Positions 35,265 to 46,759 of a stretch of 64,000 nt of DNA are shown here, one piece after another. The stretch covers positions 1 to 64,000 of the forward strand of contig JAYJML010000162.1 of NCBI GenBank assembly GCA_035610835.1. The letters run 5' to 3'. The notes beneath the pieces are model-generated. The model made no database searches, was not told where the DNA came from, and was given only the letters and a program-made list of their open reading frames with translations. Made by a program: the position numbers and the translations under genes. The stretch is from Ophiura sarsii (taxonomy: Eukaryota; Echinodermata; Ophiuroidea; Amphilepidida; Ophiuridae). How positions within the stretch are numbered: position 1 is the first letter of the stretch; each line of letters begins with the position of its first letter.

Positions 35265-36479
35265 TAACCCTAACACTTCCCCCCACTTTTTTCAGAATTT
35301 TTTCTTCAACGCGGAAAATCGACCAAAATATCCCCCCGATCCCCCCGGGATTTGATCCAGGGACCTCTCGCACCACAGGCGAGGGATTCCACACTTCACC
35401 ACGGCTCTGGCACACAGTTCTGGGCAGTGTATAGCCCAGACTGTATGTATTGGGTCCATTTTTTCATCAAAAAACTTCCACGCCGGGTGGTACCAACGTG
35501 CCCAGTCGTGGTATTTTGGGGTATATGGTAGTGTTAGGGTTATATTAACGAAACTTAGAAAAATTTTGAAGAAAAAAAAAATTCAAAAAAATTGCTCGTT
35601 AAATTAACGAAACTAAGAAAATTTTTGAAGAAAAAAAAAATTCAAAAAAATTGCTCGTTAAATTAACGAAACTTAGAAAATTTTTGAAGAAAAAAAAAAT
35701 TCAAAAAAATTGCTCGTTATATTAACGAAACTTAGAAAATTTTTGAAGAAAAAAAAAATTCAAAAAAATTGCTCGTTAACCCTAACACTTCCCCCCACTT
35801 TTTTCAGAATTTTTTCTTCAACGCGGAAAATCGACCAAAATATCCCCCGATCCCCCCGGGATTTGATCCAGGGACCTCTCGCACCACAGGCGAGGGATTC
35901 CACACTTCACCACGGCTCTGGCACACAGTTCTGGGCAGTGTATAGCCCAGACTGTATGTATTGGGTCCATTTTTTTCATCAAAAAACTTCCACGCCGGGT
36001 GGTACCAACGTGCCCAGTCGTGGTATTTTGGGGTATATGGTAGTGTTAGGGTTATATTAACGAAACTTAGAAAATTTTTGAAGAAAAAAAAAATTGCTCG
36101 TTAACCCTAACACTTCCCCCCACTTTTTTCAGAATTTTTTCTTCAACGCGGAAAATCGACCAAAATATCCCCCCGATCCCCCCCGGATTTGATCCAGGGA
36201 CCTCTCGCACCACAGGCGAGGGATTCCACACTTCACCACGGCTCTGGCACACAGTTCTGGGCAGTGTATAGCCCAGACTGTATGTATTGGGTCCATTTTT
36301 TCATCAAAAAACTTCCACGCCGGGTGGTACCAACGTGCCCAGTCGTGGTATTTTGGGGTATATGGTAGTGTTAGGGTTATATTAACGAAACTTAGAAAAT
36401 TTTTGAAGAAAAAAAAAATTCAAAAAAATTGCTCGTTAACCCTAACACTTCCCCCCACTTTTTTCAGAATTTTTTTTAT
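35265..36479. mobile_element. Expanded and rearranged tRNA-His-like array
   Basis: The array holds three full TIR-bounded elements (starts near 35,265, 35,778 and 36,103) and a fourth truncated after about 40 bp at 36,476. Between the first and second elements the linker TTAACGAAACTTAG... is itself repeated four times in tandem at about 60-bp spacing (35,543-35,777). One linker near 36,070-36,100 lacks its TTCAAAAAAA segment. Confidence 0.8.
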
Positions 36480-36547
36480 AGCCACTTTTATTAGGCTGTA
36501 AACTTGATGAAATAGCTTCAGTAACAGTATCTTATTTCTCTTCCTGT

Positions 36548-36717
36548 TCAAAACCCAAAAAGTTTTGCTTTACTGTAGAATAATGAACTGTCAGATCCCA
36601 TCTTCAAAACGTTTAATGATTCTGCTGCCTGCCATGGGCCCGATAGAGTAGCACTTTTCATATCTCTGTTCACATCTGAAGGCTTGATCTTGAGCTGGTT
36701 GACAATGACAGCACATA
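36548..36717 (-). CDS. Terminal exon, copy 4
   Basis: This copy has the same open frame and stop. Like the others, it has no partner exons that I can recognise in the window. Confidence 0.45.
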
Positions 36718-36832
36718 CTGCAAGAAAAGAAAATCCATACAAAGGGTTAGGCAAATGGTGAAAACAGCATTCTTATTTTTTAAAATTTTAAACCAAATCA
36801 TCATCATGTGCAAAGATATTCTTGCGTTAAAA

Positions 36833-37368
36833 CACTATACATACATTAATGCACTTATCAATTGCATCCCCGGCCCGGGGCATGGCGAGGACCATACGGG
36901 GACCGTACGCAATCGTACAAAAAAGTTGCTCGGCTATGCGGGGGTGTGTACCAGAGCATGTACAAAAGGTGCCCCCGCTAGCTGGGGCGTGTAGCGAGGG
37001 CGTACATCACTAAAAAATAAGCCGGGGCAATGGCAGGGCAGTGTAGCGGGGCGTACGCTAGGGTACACATGTACACCCGGGCCATAGCCGGGGTGTACAC
37101 ATACATAGCGGGGACACACGCTTAGGTACACAAAATGTATACACCGGAACAGTAGCTGTGGTGTATACACTTTGTCCCGGCTATGGGGGGCCGGGACCAT
37201 ACACTTTGTCCCGACCCCTGTAGCGGGGACGTACACAAAATGTTGCCCCGCCCTGCAGGGCCCGTACACAACTGTACCAGGGACGTCACTTTGGCAATTT
37301 GTACGTCCCGGACCGAATCCCCTGAGTCAGGGAAGCAATTGATAAGTGCATTAGTTATACATGTAGTG
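36833..37368. mobile_element. CACTA-ended GTAC-rich element, copy 4
   Basis: This is the unit 4 copy. Its variants agree with unit 1 (ACCATACGGGG and GTAGCGGGGACG), with one private change, CAGGGCCCGTAC. Confidence 0.6.
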
Positions 37369-39215
37369 CCAAAATTGAGTAATATAATTAAATTAAGTCC
37401 ACGCGGCAGGCAGCTGAAGAGGACATTCCAAAATTTCACAAAATGTTTAAAAAATGTCAAAATTGTTAACCATATTTGGAATCACCATGTGAAAATATTG
37501 AAATGCATTGAAATTACAAGTATTGGTTCAGTAATCCTTGAGATAGACTTTTGAAAATTGGGAAAGGTTTCTGACAAATCTTTTTTGTATAGGGTAAATC
37601 TAGTAATAGCCATGTGGAAAGTGTTAACTACCATAACTCCGTGATGATACATACCCCTGAACTTCATACATTATGTTGAATGTTAGGCCAAGTAAAAAAA
37701 TAAAGCAGTTTCTCGTCCCCTCGCGCACCAGGGATTCTATGATTTTCTTCATTTTTTTTCCTTTCTTTTTTTAAAAAATATTTAAAAGGGGGACATCTTG
37801 GTAATAGATTTACTTTAGTCCTGAGCATTTAGAGCAGGTTTTGTGTTAACCAAAACTCCCGAACCATGAAATAAAACGAGCCTCATGTTCTCCGAGTTTC
37901 GCAACCAATCATGCAATAATACCACGCTAGTAATGGTGATCCTTTTGCACTATTTGCTAAAAAAATACCCTTATCCTCCAGGAGCCATATTTTGTCAAAA
38001 TAGCAAACACACACAAAAACCAAAAACCCAGTTGCGGACCAAACTGACCTTGTTCAAAATGTTGGCAAAAATAATTACACAGATCTTTATTATTAATACT
38101 GGTCATTTTCAAGGGAAAAAATAAGAAGAAATTAAAAAAGGTCCAACCGATAGTCAAATTAATAATTGAACTATAAACAACATGCACGCAGCATAAAGGT
38201 GACAGCGCCCTAAATTATCACACTTACAGCTATGCGCGCTTCACGCAATGTACGCAATACGCTGCTCCTAAGTGTTTGTTCAATTATTAATCCGACTATA
38301 TATAGTATCTATAGGCCTAATCAAAACAAAGATTTGTCGATCACAGCGTACTGCTATACGGTTCTCCAGCGTCCCATGGGACTGGTGTTTATCATTCAGT
38401 CATTATGATTATAGGGCCGCAACAGTCATTCACGATGGCAAGGCAAAGTAAAACCGAAAGATGTGACGTATTGTAAACTAGTAATACTAGGATTAGTAAT
38501 TGACCCCATGCATGGGAGCGAAGGGCGATTAGCCCCCAGTTTTCATAAAATAGCCCCTTAAGAAATAATTGGCCTATGGTAAAATTGTACTAAAGGGGGC
38601 GATTAATATTGGCACAATTTGTTCAAAATAGCCCTCATAGCTAAAAAGGTATTTTAACCCCTGGTCCTTGCATGGCGTTCCAACAGACGCAATGCGGCGT
38701 GATTATAATATAGGGCTGCAATTGGTCAATTCCCATTTGTTTACAAGTACGTTACATCTTTCGGTTTTACTGTTGCTCTTGCCGGCCCATCTAGAATGAC
38801 GTTGTTACGCACTTTAAAAGCCTGTTTTAAAGTTAAAAAAAACAAATATTAAAAAATAATTGGAAGATTTTTAAAAAAAAATTCAAAGTATTTGTTGGGC
38901 TTTTACAACTTCCCAGACCCCCTTCCACCTCCCCAGACCCCCTTCCCGCCCGGGTCCCCTATTCCCCAACCCCTCGCCCATAAAACTAAACAAATCAAAA
39001 CAAAACAAATCCTGACTGCGCCGTCTTGAAAGCACGTGCCGGCAAACATGCGCCAATCCATTTCGCCCAACACAGAAATGAGACGCATGGTCGACGTGGA
39101 TCAGGTAAATACATGTGGATCAGACGATTTATTTCTTCAAACGGGTTACTAACGGTTCAAGTTTAGACAAAACGATGGACATCTTTAAGTTAAATATAGT
39201 ATCAGGATGCAACAA

Positions 39216-39945
39216 CCGCTAAAGTTGGTCAGACCCTTCAGCAACCTAATTAGGGACTGCCCACAAAGGATTTGCCAACAGGCATACATTTGGAGTACTT
39301 GCAACACAGTCTGGAGCCCTCATACAAAAAAAATCCATCAACAAAGTGGAAAGGACCCAGCGTCAAGCCGTCAGATTTGTCACTCAAAGATACTGGCGTA
39401 GAGACAGTGTCACCTCCATGTTGCAAGAGCTGGAATGGAAATCCCTTGAATGGAGAAGAAATGCTGCTAGCCTGGCCCTATTGTACAAGATCCAACATAA
39501 ACTGGTTGCCATCAATCCAATCAGCTACCTATCACCTATGATTGTGAGTAACACCAGGAACTACCATCCTAGCAAATTCCAGAGAATCACCAGCCGCACC
39601 CAACTATACGGGAATTCATTCTTCCCAAGGACAATCATCATCTGGAACTCTCTCCCTGGCGCAGTACTGACTGCACCTACCCTGGGAGCCTTCAGGGGAG
39701 GAGTCTTGTCCAGCCTGTAATTTACAGCTGAAATTTTACTCGCACTTCGTCAAGTCCAGCACTCCCTTTGAGTTCAACAGTCTGCTCTCATCGTCCGCAC
39801 CCTCTATTCGTCAATATTTTGTTCCAGTTTTAGTGTTAGCACCAGTATTTCTGCACTGCACGAGATCAACACCAGCACCCTTGGCATTCACGTCCTATTT
39901 GTGGATCCTGCTAAGTATCAACGTAAACGTAAACGTAAACGGTAG
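39216..39945 (+). pseudogene. LINE RT C-terminal tail with ACGTAA microsatellite end
   Basis: Plus-strand frames give the conserved LINE tail: ERTQRQAVRFVTQRYWRRD, SVTSMLQELEWKSLEWRR, LALLYKIQHKLVAI, SFFPRTIIIWNSLPG and LGAFRGGVLSSL followed by a stop at 39,720. A frame change occurs within an A8 run at about 39,327-39,334. The element ends in AACGTAAACGTAAACGTAAAC (39,919-39,939), a tail microsatellite as in many CR1/RTE-type LINEs. It is strongly 5'-truncated and inactive. Confidence 0.75.
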
Positions 39946-40814
39946 TAAAAAGATATTTGAAAAATAGATTCGTAACATCATGAACATGGATGTCAAATTC
40001 GGAAGGGTTACGACTGGTTTAGCATGCTCGATTTACGATCAAAATTACTCTATTAAATCGACGATATTCTGGAATCAGATTTGTTTAATCGTCTCTCAGA
40101 AGGGTTTTTAATATTAAATATGAACGTATTTCGACTAGAAAGTACAAAATATTCAACTTACCTTCATTTGAAACCAGGCCTCGTCCACTCCCGCGAGTGT
40201 CGCCGTATTTGGGCCAGATGACGTAGCAACACCTGTCAACATTTTGGTATATGGTGAAGGGCACCGCTCGAAAATGCGAAACTGGACAACCCTAGGCCCT
40301 AGTAATTCAATCAATACTATTTACCAGGAAAGGTGAGACTATACTATTATACTAGTACTAGAGGGCTAGGCCTATTTAAAAAAATAAGAAAAAATACAAT
40401 GATATAATTATTATGATTTTATTATTATAATTATTACAATCATATTTTGCGAACTTGTTTTATTTTAGTCTGCACAAAATTATACAATCTTATTTTACGA
40501 GGTTGTTTTAGTCGATATAATACATAGTCTATCCATATTTTGCGATGATGATTCTGAAATTTTTGACGAGCATAGGCCTCCCTAATGATAAGGTTGTTTT
40601 GAAAACAATCTAAAACACGATCATAATCGTGAAATATGATTGTAAAATACGAGCATGGTCGTTTTGAAAACGATCCAAAATACGATCGTATTGAAACACC
40701 CGATCATAAGCGATCATGTTTATCATTTACAACAACAATTAGATCGTTACGACCATAATTTAAGATCGTATTAGTTACGATCATAATATGATCGCGTCTA
40801 TTTTATAAGGGACA
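39946..40814. other. No gene; GATCGT/ACGATC word cluster
   Basis: No coding region is supported. From about 40,590 to 40,800 the words ACGATC, CGATCA, GATCGT and ATCGTA recur in both orientations, giving a locally self-complementary stretch. Confidence 0.5.
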
Positions 40815-41345
40815 ACCAGCAACCTACAAATGCTTGCAGCGTGTGCTTGCAAACTTGCTTGCGAAAGGTTGCTGCAACCAGCAACCTACAAATGCTTGCA
40901 GCGTGTGCTTGCAAACTTGCTTGTGAAAGGTTGCTGCAACCAGCAACCTACAAATGCTTGCAGCGTGTGCTTGCAAACTTGCTTGCAAAAGGTTGCTGCA
41001 ACCAGCAACCTACAAATGCTTGCAAACTTGCTTGCGAAAGGTTGCTGCAACCAGCAACCTACAAATGCTTGCAGCGTGTGCTTGCAAACTTGCTTGCGAA
41101 TGGTTGCTGCAACCAGCAACCTACAAATGCTTGCAGCGAGTGCTTGCAAACTTGCTTGCGAAAGGTTGCTGCAACCTGTAATCTGATAAGTGCTTGCAGC
41201 GTGTGCTTGCAAATTTGCTTGCAAATGGTTGCAACTTGCGAATGCTTGCAGCGTGTGCTTGCAAACTTGCTTGCAAAAGGTTGCTGCAAGCTTGTACAAC
41301 CATTCTGCAAGCTTGTACAACCATTCTGCAAGCTTGCGCAACCAT
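40815..41345. repeat. 62-bp TTGC-rich minisatellite
   Basis: The unit beginning AACCTACAAATGCTTGCAGC and ending GGTTGCTGCAACCAGC repeats at 40,821, 40,883, 40,945, 41,007, 41,056 and 41,118. The spacing is 62 bp except one 49-bp unit that lacks GCAGCGTGTGCTT. It then decays into TTGCAAGC words. All frames are open over long stretches because the repeat lacks stops, not because it codes for protein. Confidence 0.95.
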
Positions 41346-41965
41346 TTTCAAGTGATTACATTTTCATAAGGGTAGGCCTCCATTAATTTGGAAACACTGT
41401 GAGATAGCACAACATTGCGGGTAAAGTGATTCAAAATAAGCTGGAAATAGAAGCAAAAAGACTTATATTTTGAAACTAACAACATTGAGAACAGCTAAGA
41501 CACTAAAAATGCTCAGATAAAAACGATTGCGTCATTAGCCTGAATTTGATTCTATGATATGTTTGTGTTGCAAATATATTTGTCATTATTATAACATAAT
41601 CGTTAAAGGCTGTGTGGCTTAAGACGTCAATACAAAAAAATTGCCCAAGAGTGCCATTTTGGCACCCGGTGGTGTGAATCTAGACTTATACTCATCCATG
41701 ATTTTCAACAATAAAATCACATTTGTACCCTACTTCACAGTCATGTCGAGCTTTCACTTGACTAAGGGTCCATCCGTATCGAGCAAGACACACAGCGAGT
41801 CGTGCAGTAGATTGCTGATATTTGTACCAGTGCCCATTTATGAATGTATATGCTTACTCAACTGATGATATTTGTACCCCCGCAACACGCATACTTATAT
41901 AATAGTACAATAGTTTCTTGTCTCTCCATTCGATTGTCCCTGGTTTGCCCCACTTCCGATGTGTG
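40815..41965 (-). mobile_element. Repeat family copy B (inverse of 22.4-24.0 kb)
   Basis: Reading the minus strand from 41,965, the blocks CAGGGACAATCGAATG, ATGCGTGTTGCGGG, GTGAAGTAGGGTACAAATG and ACCCTTATGAAAATG appear in the same order as in copy A, then the minisatellite. The conserved part has diverged and the two minisatellites are unrelated beyond their TTGC richness. Confidence 0.65.
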
Positions 41966-42799
41966 GTTACTGAGATATTAAGCAAATTGTGAAAAGGTCC
42001 GTTGACCTTTGCTTTTGGGGTCAAAATTTGAACATGTTCCTATTTTGACAAACGATATCTCAAATTGCTCTTCAGATCACAAGGGTTCAACGGTATAATA
42101 TTTAAAACTTTAACCATTAACCATTATTTACTAATTAAAACCCTCATGGCCGACGAAATCCTTTTAGTTTTTGTTTAGTTTATAGTTTTTACGAAATGTG
42201 AATTTGTATTTTTGACCGGAAGTATTCCCCGAACCAGGGTTTACGATATTGCCAAGCTTATGCCACAGGCGCATGACTGGGCGTCATTTTGCGTCATGTG
42301 AGACGGTACATGTCAATTTTTTAGTTCACAAATCACTATTTATAGCAACACTGCTTACTTGAACTAACGTATAAAGTTTGAACCGAAGGTATAAAAGGGG
42401 TAGTCATAGGCAATACTTGACGATATTCTGTCCTTATATCATCATGATCATAGTTTTATGATCCTTATATCATAGATTTATGATTTACTGGGGAAATAAC
42501 GCCATTAAAATAAGCATTAGGTATTTGTTATTAATTCGTTTCCACTAAAATCAATATCTGTCTTTATGGCGAAACGGTCTAAACCCTTGGTTTTATTAGC
42601 AATGCATTCGCTATGAATTAGTCTCTAAAATTAGTTTCCGTGAGTTCGAATCTTACTAGGGTCACTTTTTCTTGTCTTTATTTTTGTAACAAATGACATT
42701 GTTTTATGAGTTTATATAATTTGGCTCTAGGAACTTTTGGAGGGATATTAAATATAATTTCCTGAATTGAATCTCTTTTTCGGAGTTCCTTTAAGTATA
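41966..42799. other. No gene; weak tRNA-like pol III promoter at 42,565-42,675
   Basis: Plus-strand ATGGCGAAACGGTCTAA resembles an A box, and GTGAGTTCGAATCTTAC is a good T-arm/B box followed by a T run. No complementary acceptor stem is present and the middle does not fold as a tRNA. This is therefore at most a tRNA pseudogene or SINE head. The rest of the stretch has no recognisable feature. Confidence 0.35.
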
Positions 42800-42813
42800 C
42801 CCTACCACTGCAT
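42800..42813. repeat. Target-site duplication, 3' side of the LINE
   Basis: CCCTACCACTGCAT here is repeated exactly at 49,208-49,221, on the other side of the LINE. Confidence 0.85.
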
Positions 42814-42993
42814 TTTTTTTCTCTTTACTGTTTTTATTTCGCTCAAAAAACATAAAAACAAATCACATACAGTTACAATACGGTAATAGAAAGATAATAT
42901 AACATACAGTATACACTCCTGGGTTATATGAATAAGCACATCAATAAGTATAAAATAAAGCTTAAAAATAAAGCTTATATACAATTGGTTTTT

Positions 42994-43300
42994 TTACTCC
43001 TCACAAAACTTTTCTAATTTTGTCCATTTATCAATGAATTTATACATTGTGTTGTTGCTGGTAGAGATCTGTTTCTCAAGTTTATAATGAAACTTAATTA
43101 AATACTTAAATGCAAGAATTGAAGGTATTCGATTTTGATATCTGCTATCATAGATAACCTTTTTGATAAGTATTAGGCATAAGTTAATTAATGCACTACA
43201 GTCTCCTCCTTTGCCAATGCCAACCAGTATTTTCTTGTAATCAAGAACAATATTAAAATTCATGTTGAAATCAAACCATATTTTAAATTCGTCCCAGATG
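42994..43300 (-). pseudogene. Frame-shifted C-terminal end of LINE ORF2
   Basis: Immediately beyond the ORF2 stop an open frame in the next register reads NIWDEFKIWFDFN and onward to FCEE with a stop at 42,994. It directly follows the zinc-finger DCH end of ORF2. A one-base indel at about 43,300 therefore best explains the break; the last ~100 residues are out of frame. Whether this is a mutation of this copy or a family feature cannot be told from one copy. Confidence 0.7.
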
Positions 43301-46300
43301 TTAATGGCAATCCCAAAAAATATGCTTTAAAGTCTCAGGGAAGTTACTGCATAAAGTACAATTCACATTGTCAACAATTTTCATCTTAAATAATCTACTA
43401 TTAGTCATTAAGCAATTCAAATGAATCTTGTATTGGAAAATTCTTGTCCTAACATCATGACATGCCTTAAACGGCATAAGGTAAATACTACTCCATTCAT
43501 TGTCAAACACATTAAGCTCATTTTTGTATTTCACCTGGGATGTAGGAGGTTCCTGAATTTTCTGGACTAGAATACGATAGATGATTTTGGATGTCATATT
43601 GTCAATGTGAGACTCATTATTCTCGTGCGTCAATATGAAACCTTTTTTTTTACAAAGGTCCCGTTTAAAGCCACTTTTAAAATCTTGCTTCCAAGAAGCT
43701 GGAATAGCATCAACAATGCTTCTCCAATTCATGTAATATTTATTAGCAACCCCACGTTTAGTCCAAACATCAAAGGGAATAATTTTACCATTTGTATTAT
43801 ATAAATCAGAGATCATATTCATACCACACCTGGAAAAATGCTTATAGTAAAAAGGCTTATGATTGATACAAATATATTGGTTATTCCATACACATTGTTG
43901 AAGATGACCATTCTTGTCAGGCATAATAAAATCAAAATACGACTTCAGCATATCCTTATAAAATATTGGAATATTATTCCATTTATGAATTTGAGTTGGA
44001 TGAATATTACAATGGAATATTAACTCACCACCAAATGGAGCGATATACTCATTCAGAATTGATTTCCATGCAGCTGAAGTGTTAAGGTATTTATTTACCC
44101 ACTTAATCTTTTGAGCCTTGAATATTGATTTCACATCGATCATTTTTAAACCACCTTCATCAATATCACCGATAAGTGTACGCCTCTTTATAAGACCTTT
44201 ACCACCTTTCCACAGAAATTCATATATGACTTTATCTATTTGCTGTATTATATAATCTGGAATATGACAAACGGAGGCCAAATATATAAACTTGGAGAGA
44301 GCAAAAGTCTTGATCAAAATAATTTTACCAGCAATTGTTAACCTTCTACCTTTCCATATATTAAGAATGGTTTTTACCTGCTTTAATTTTGGGCCAAAAT
44401 TCATGTCCTCAGCTGCCTTTTCATCATATGAGAAAAATACACCCAAAGCCTTTATCGGTTTTGTTGGCCAATCAATGTTTAGCGGCTTGTCTATACTCAT
44501 TCTCTTTGAACCAATCCATAGGCCCTTTGATTTACTGGCATTCAATTTTAAGCCAGAAACCTTGGTAAAAGAATCAAGAAGCTTCAAGAGTGTATTGGCA
44601 GAGTCAACCCCATCCATAACACATGTTGTGTCGTCAGCATATTGGATTAATTTCAATTCAATGTTGTTAATTAAAATACCAGAGATTAATGGGTTACCAC
44701 GAATTGAGTTTGATAGGAGTTCTATCGCTAAAATAAATAAAAAAGAACTCAGCGGATCGCCCTGCCTCACCCCTCTATGTACAGAAAAATATTTAGAGGT
44801 TAGGCCATTATTCAAAATACAGCTACTTATATTACTATACAATGCTTTCACATGATTAACAAAATCAGGACCAAAATTGAAGTGTTTAAGGGCTGCAAAA
44901 ATGAAATTCCACTCAAGCGAGTCGAATGCCTTCTCAAAATCTAAAAAGAGCAATAAACCGGGGATATTCTTATATTTAGTGTAATCAATAATATCTTGAA
45001 TAGTTCGAACAGATTCTGCAATGTTTCTGCCCTTGACAAAACCACTTTGGTCAATATGAATTAATTTATGAATAACACTCTCAACTCTCATTGCGAGAGC
45101 TTTTGACACCATTTTATAGTCAACATTCAGCAATGAAATAGGTCTCCAGTTCTTTAAATTACATCTATCCTTACCCTCTTTCTCAATCAATGTAATAACA
45201 GCTTGTCTTTGAGAGGATGACATTTGACCTCTTCTTAAACCTCTGTTGAGTACTTTAACCAAGAAAACACCAATTTTATTCCAGAATTGTAAATACCATT
45301 CACAAGAAAGTCCATCGTTACCTGGGCTTTTATTCTTAGGCATTTTGTTAAGAACATTAAATAATTCCACCTGAGTGACATTACCTTCACATTTCAACAT
45401 GTCATCATTATCAAGTGTGGGTGTTACATTACCCTGCAGAAAAATATTATTGGAACATGCATCTTTGTCAACTTTGGATTCATAAATGTTCTTATAGTAC
45501 TCACATTGTGCATTTAGAATTTCATTAGGGTTATTAACCTCAATGCCATTATCCAAAATTAATTTCTTGCATTGTTTCTTCTTGCAGTTTCTCTTCTCCA
45601 AACTCAAAAAATATTTATTACTCTTCTCCCCTTTTTCAGACCACTTGATTCTAGAACGAACAATAATACCATCAATAATTTTCGAGTCCAACTCTTCCAA
45701 CTCATTCCTTACAACCTGAATATCGGCCAATGTAATTTCTGATGGATTGTCAGCCAATGATATCTCAAGTGACTTAAGTTTCGTGGTAAGCTCATGGATT
45801 TTATTCTTCTGTTGTAAGGATTTCATCTTTGAGTGTTTTATAGTCATCTCCCTAACCTTAAACTTAATCCATTCCCATTTCACTTGAATGTCAGGTAAAG
45901 ATGGATCATTAAGCCAATCAGTCAAGTTTTTATTCATATTTTTTATGTAATCATCATCATCAAGATACGAATTATTGAACTTCCAATGACCGGGACCACG
46001 GATAGGGTCTTTATGTAATTGAACATTCATAACAATAGCGGAGTGATCAGTTCTAATACCTGGTATAATATCAGTGTGTGTCATATACTCATTTAGATTA
46101 TTACTAGTGAGAAAGAAATCAAGTCTACATTGAATAAGAGGGTTTGGTTGACGCCATGTAAATCTGCTACAGTTAGGATGCTGAAATCTCCATATATCAA
46201 TTAAATCCAAATTATCCATAATATCAGAAATTTTGTCGACAACTGCATCCTTGATTTTTATAATCCCACCTTTCTTATCAATCTTAGCATTCAGAATACA

Positions 46301-46759
46301 ATTAAAGTCACCACCAATAATAATACGCTCTTTCTCATCAAAATTGTTGTCGTTAAAGTAGTTATTAAGATCAATATAGAACTTTATCTGCATGTTTTCA
46401 ATATTGGGGGCATAAATATTAACCACAACAAACTTCATGTCATCTTTGACAACATTAATACATAAAATTCTACCATCATCGTCATTATAAATATCAGTGA
46501 CATCAATGTTATTGCCCTTACGAAAAACGATAGCAACCCCTTTACTGTTATTGGTACCATGTGAAAATAAAATGTTCCCTCCCCATTCTTGCTGCCATTG
46601 AGTTTCAACCTTGACAGTGCTGTGAGTCTCCAGAAGCAGAATTAAATCAGCATTGGTATTTTTGCACCAATTGAAAATACTCGTCCGTTTCTTGAGATTC
46701 CCAATCCCCCTAACATTCAATGAAATAATCTTTAAATTAGTGTTAACGGGTGTAGTCAT
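43301..46759 (-). CDS. LINE ORF2: apurinic-like endonuclease + reverse transcriptase
   Basis: This 1,152-residue frame starts at ATG 46,759. The N-terminal endonuclease (about 8-245) shows ISLNVRG, LLLETH (E44), YAPN (about 116), GGDFN (149-153), RLDFFLTS (about 212) and RTDHS (D238, H239), the expected catalytic set for nicking target DNA. The central reverse transcriptase (about 510-780) has NWRPISLLNVDYK, QSGFVKGRNI, LFLDFEKAFDSLEW (D607), RGVRQGDPLSSFLFILAIE and QYADD (707-710). A CX2C...H...C zinc-binding end (CTLCSNFPETLKHIFWDCH) closes it. The SLEWNFI and RQGDPLS signatures suit the L1/Tx1 group. It acts with ORF1 in an RNP that copies its own RNA at the nick. All visible catalytic residues are present; only the C-terminal extension is frame-shifted. 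Confidence 0.9.
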   Translation of the reverse strand: MTTPVNTNLKIISLNVRGIGNLKKRTSIFNWCKNTNADLILLLETHSTVKVETQWQQEWGGNILFSHGTNNSKGVAIVFRKGNNIDVTDIYNDDDGRILCINVVKDDMKFVVVNIYAPNIENMQIKFYIDLNNYFNDNNFDEKERIIIGGDFNCILNAKIDKKGGIIKIKDAVVDKISDIMDNLDLIDIWRFQHPNCSRFTWRQPNPLIQCRLDFFLTSNNLNEYMTHTDIIPGIRTDHSAIVMNVQLHKDPIRGPGHWKFNNSYLDDDDYIKNMNKNLTDWLNDPSLPDIQVKWEWIKFKVREMTIKHSKMKSLQQKNKIHELTTKLKSLEISLADNPSEITLADIQVVRNELEELDSKIIDGIIVRSRIKWSEKGEKSNKYFLSLEKRNCKKKQCKKLILDNGIEVNNPNEILNAQCEYYKNIYESKVDKDACSNNIFLQGNVTPTLDNDDMLKCEGNVTQVELFNVLNKMPKNKSPGNDGLSCEWYLQFWNKIGVFLVKVLNRGLRRGQMSSSQRQAVITLIEKEGKDRCNLKNWRPISLLNVDYKMVSKALAMRVESVIHKLIHIDQSGFVKGRNIAESVRTIQDIIDYTKYKNIPGLLLFLDFEKAFDSLEWNFIFAALKHFNFGPDFVNHVKALYSNISSCILNNGLTSKYFSVHRGVRQGDPLSSFLFILAIELLSNSIRGNPLISGILINNIELKLIQYADDTTCVMDGVDSANTLLKLLDSFTKVSGLKLNASKSKGLWIGSKRMSIDKPLNIDWPTKPIKALGVFFSYDEKAAEDMNFGPKLKQVKTILNIWKGRRLTIAGKIILIKTFALSKFIYLASVCHIPDYIIQQIDKVIYEFLWKGGKGLIKRRTLIGDIDEGGLKMIDVKSIFKAQKIKWVNKYLNTSAAWKSILNEYIAPFGGELIFHCNIHPTQIHKWNNIPIFYKDMLKSYFDFIMPDKNGHLQQCVWNNQYICINHKPFYYKHFSRCGMNMISDLYNTNGKIIPFDVWTKRGVANKYYMNWRSIVDAIPASWKQDFKSGFKRDLCKKKGFILTHENNESHIDNMTSKIIYRILVQKIQEPPTSQVKYKNELNVFDNEWSSIYLMPFKACHDVRTRIFQYKIHLNCLMTNSRLFKMKIVDNVNCTLCSNFPETLKHIFWDCH

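Larger units (their letters stand above)
34910..38810. repeat. Segmental tandem duplication, unit 4 (longer array, right-truncated)
   Basis: The left part matches unit 3 and then carries a rearranged array. The body from 36,480 matches unit 1 more closely than units 2 and 3. Similarity stops at 38,810 inside the foldback element, where CTAGAATGACGTTGTTACGC runs into unrelated sequence. Confidence 0.9.

Noticed and set aside
24337..38810. CRISPR-like periodicity of the tandem arrays
   Set aside because: Units are kilobases or 279-335 bp long with no short constant repeat and unique spacers, and the context is a eukaryotic genome.
40841..41386. Long open frames across the 62-bp minisatellite
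   Set aside because: They exist on both strands and in several frames because the repeat unit lacks stop codons; the translation is just the repeat.
42565..42675. tRNA gene on the plus strand
   Set aside because: A-box-like and B-box sequences are present, but no acceptor stem pairs and the spacing is too long for a normal fold.
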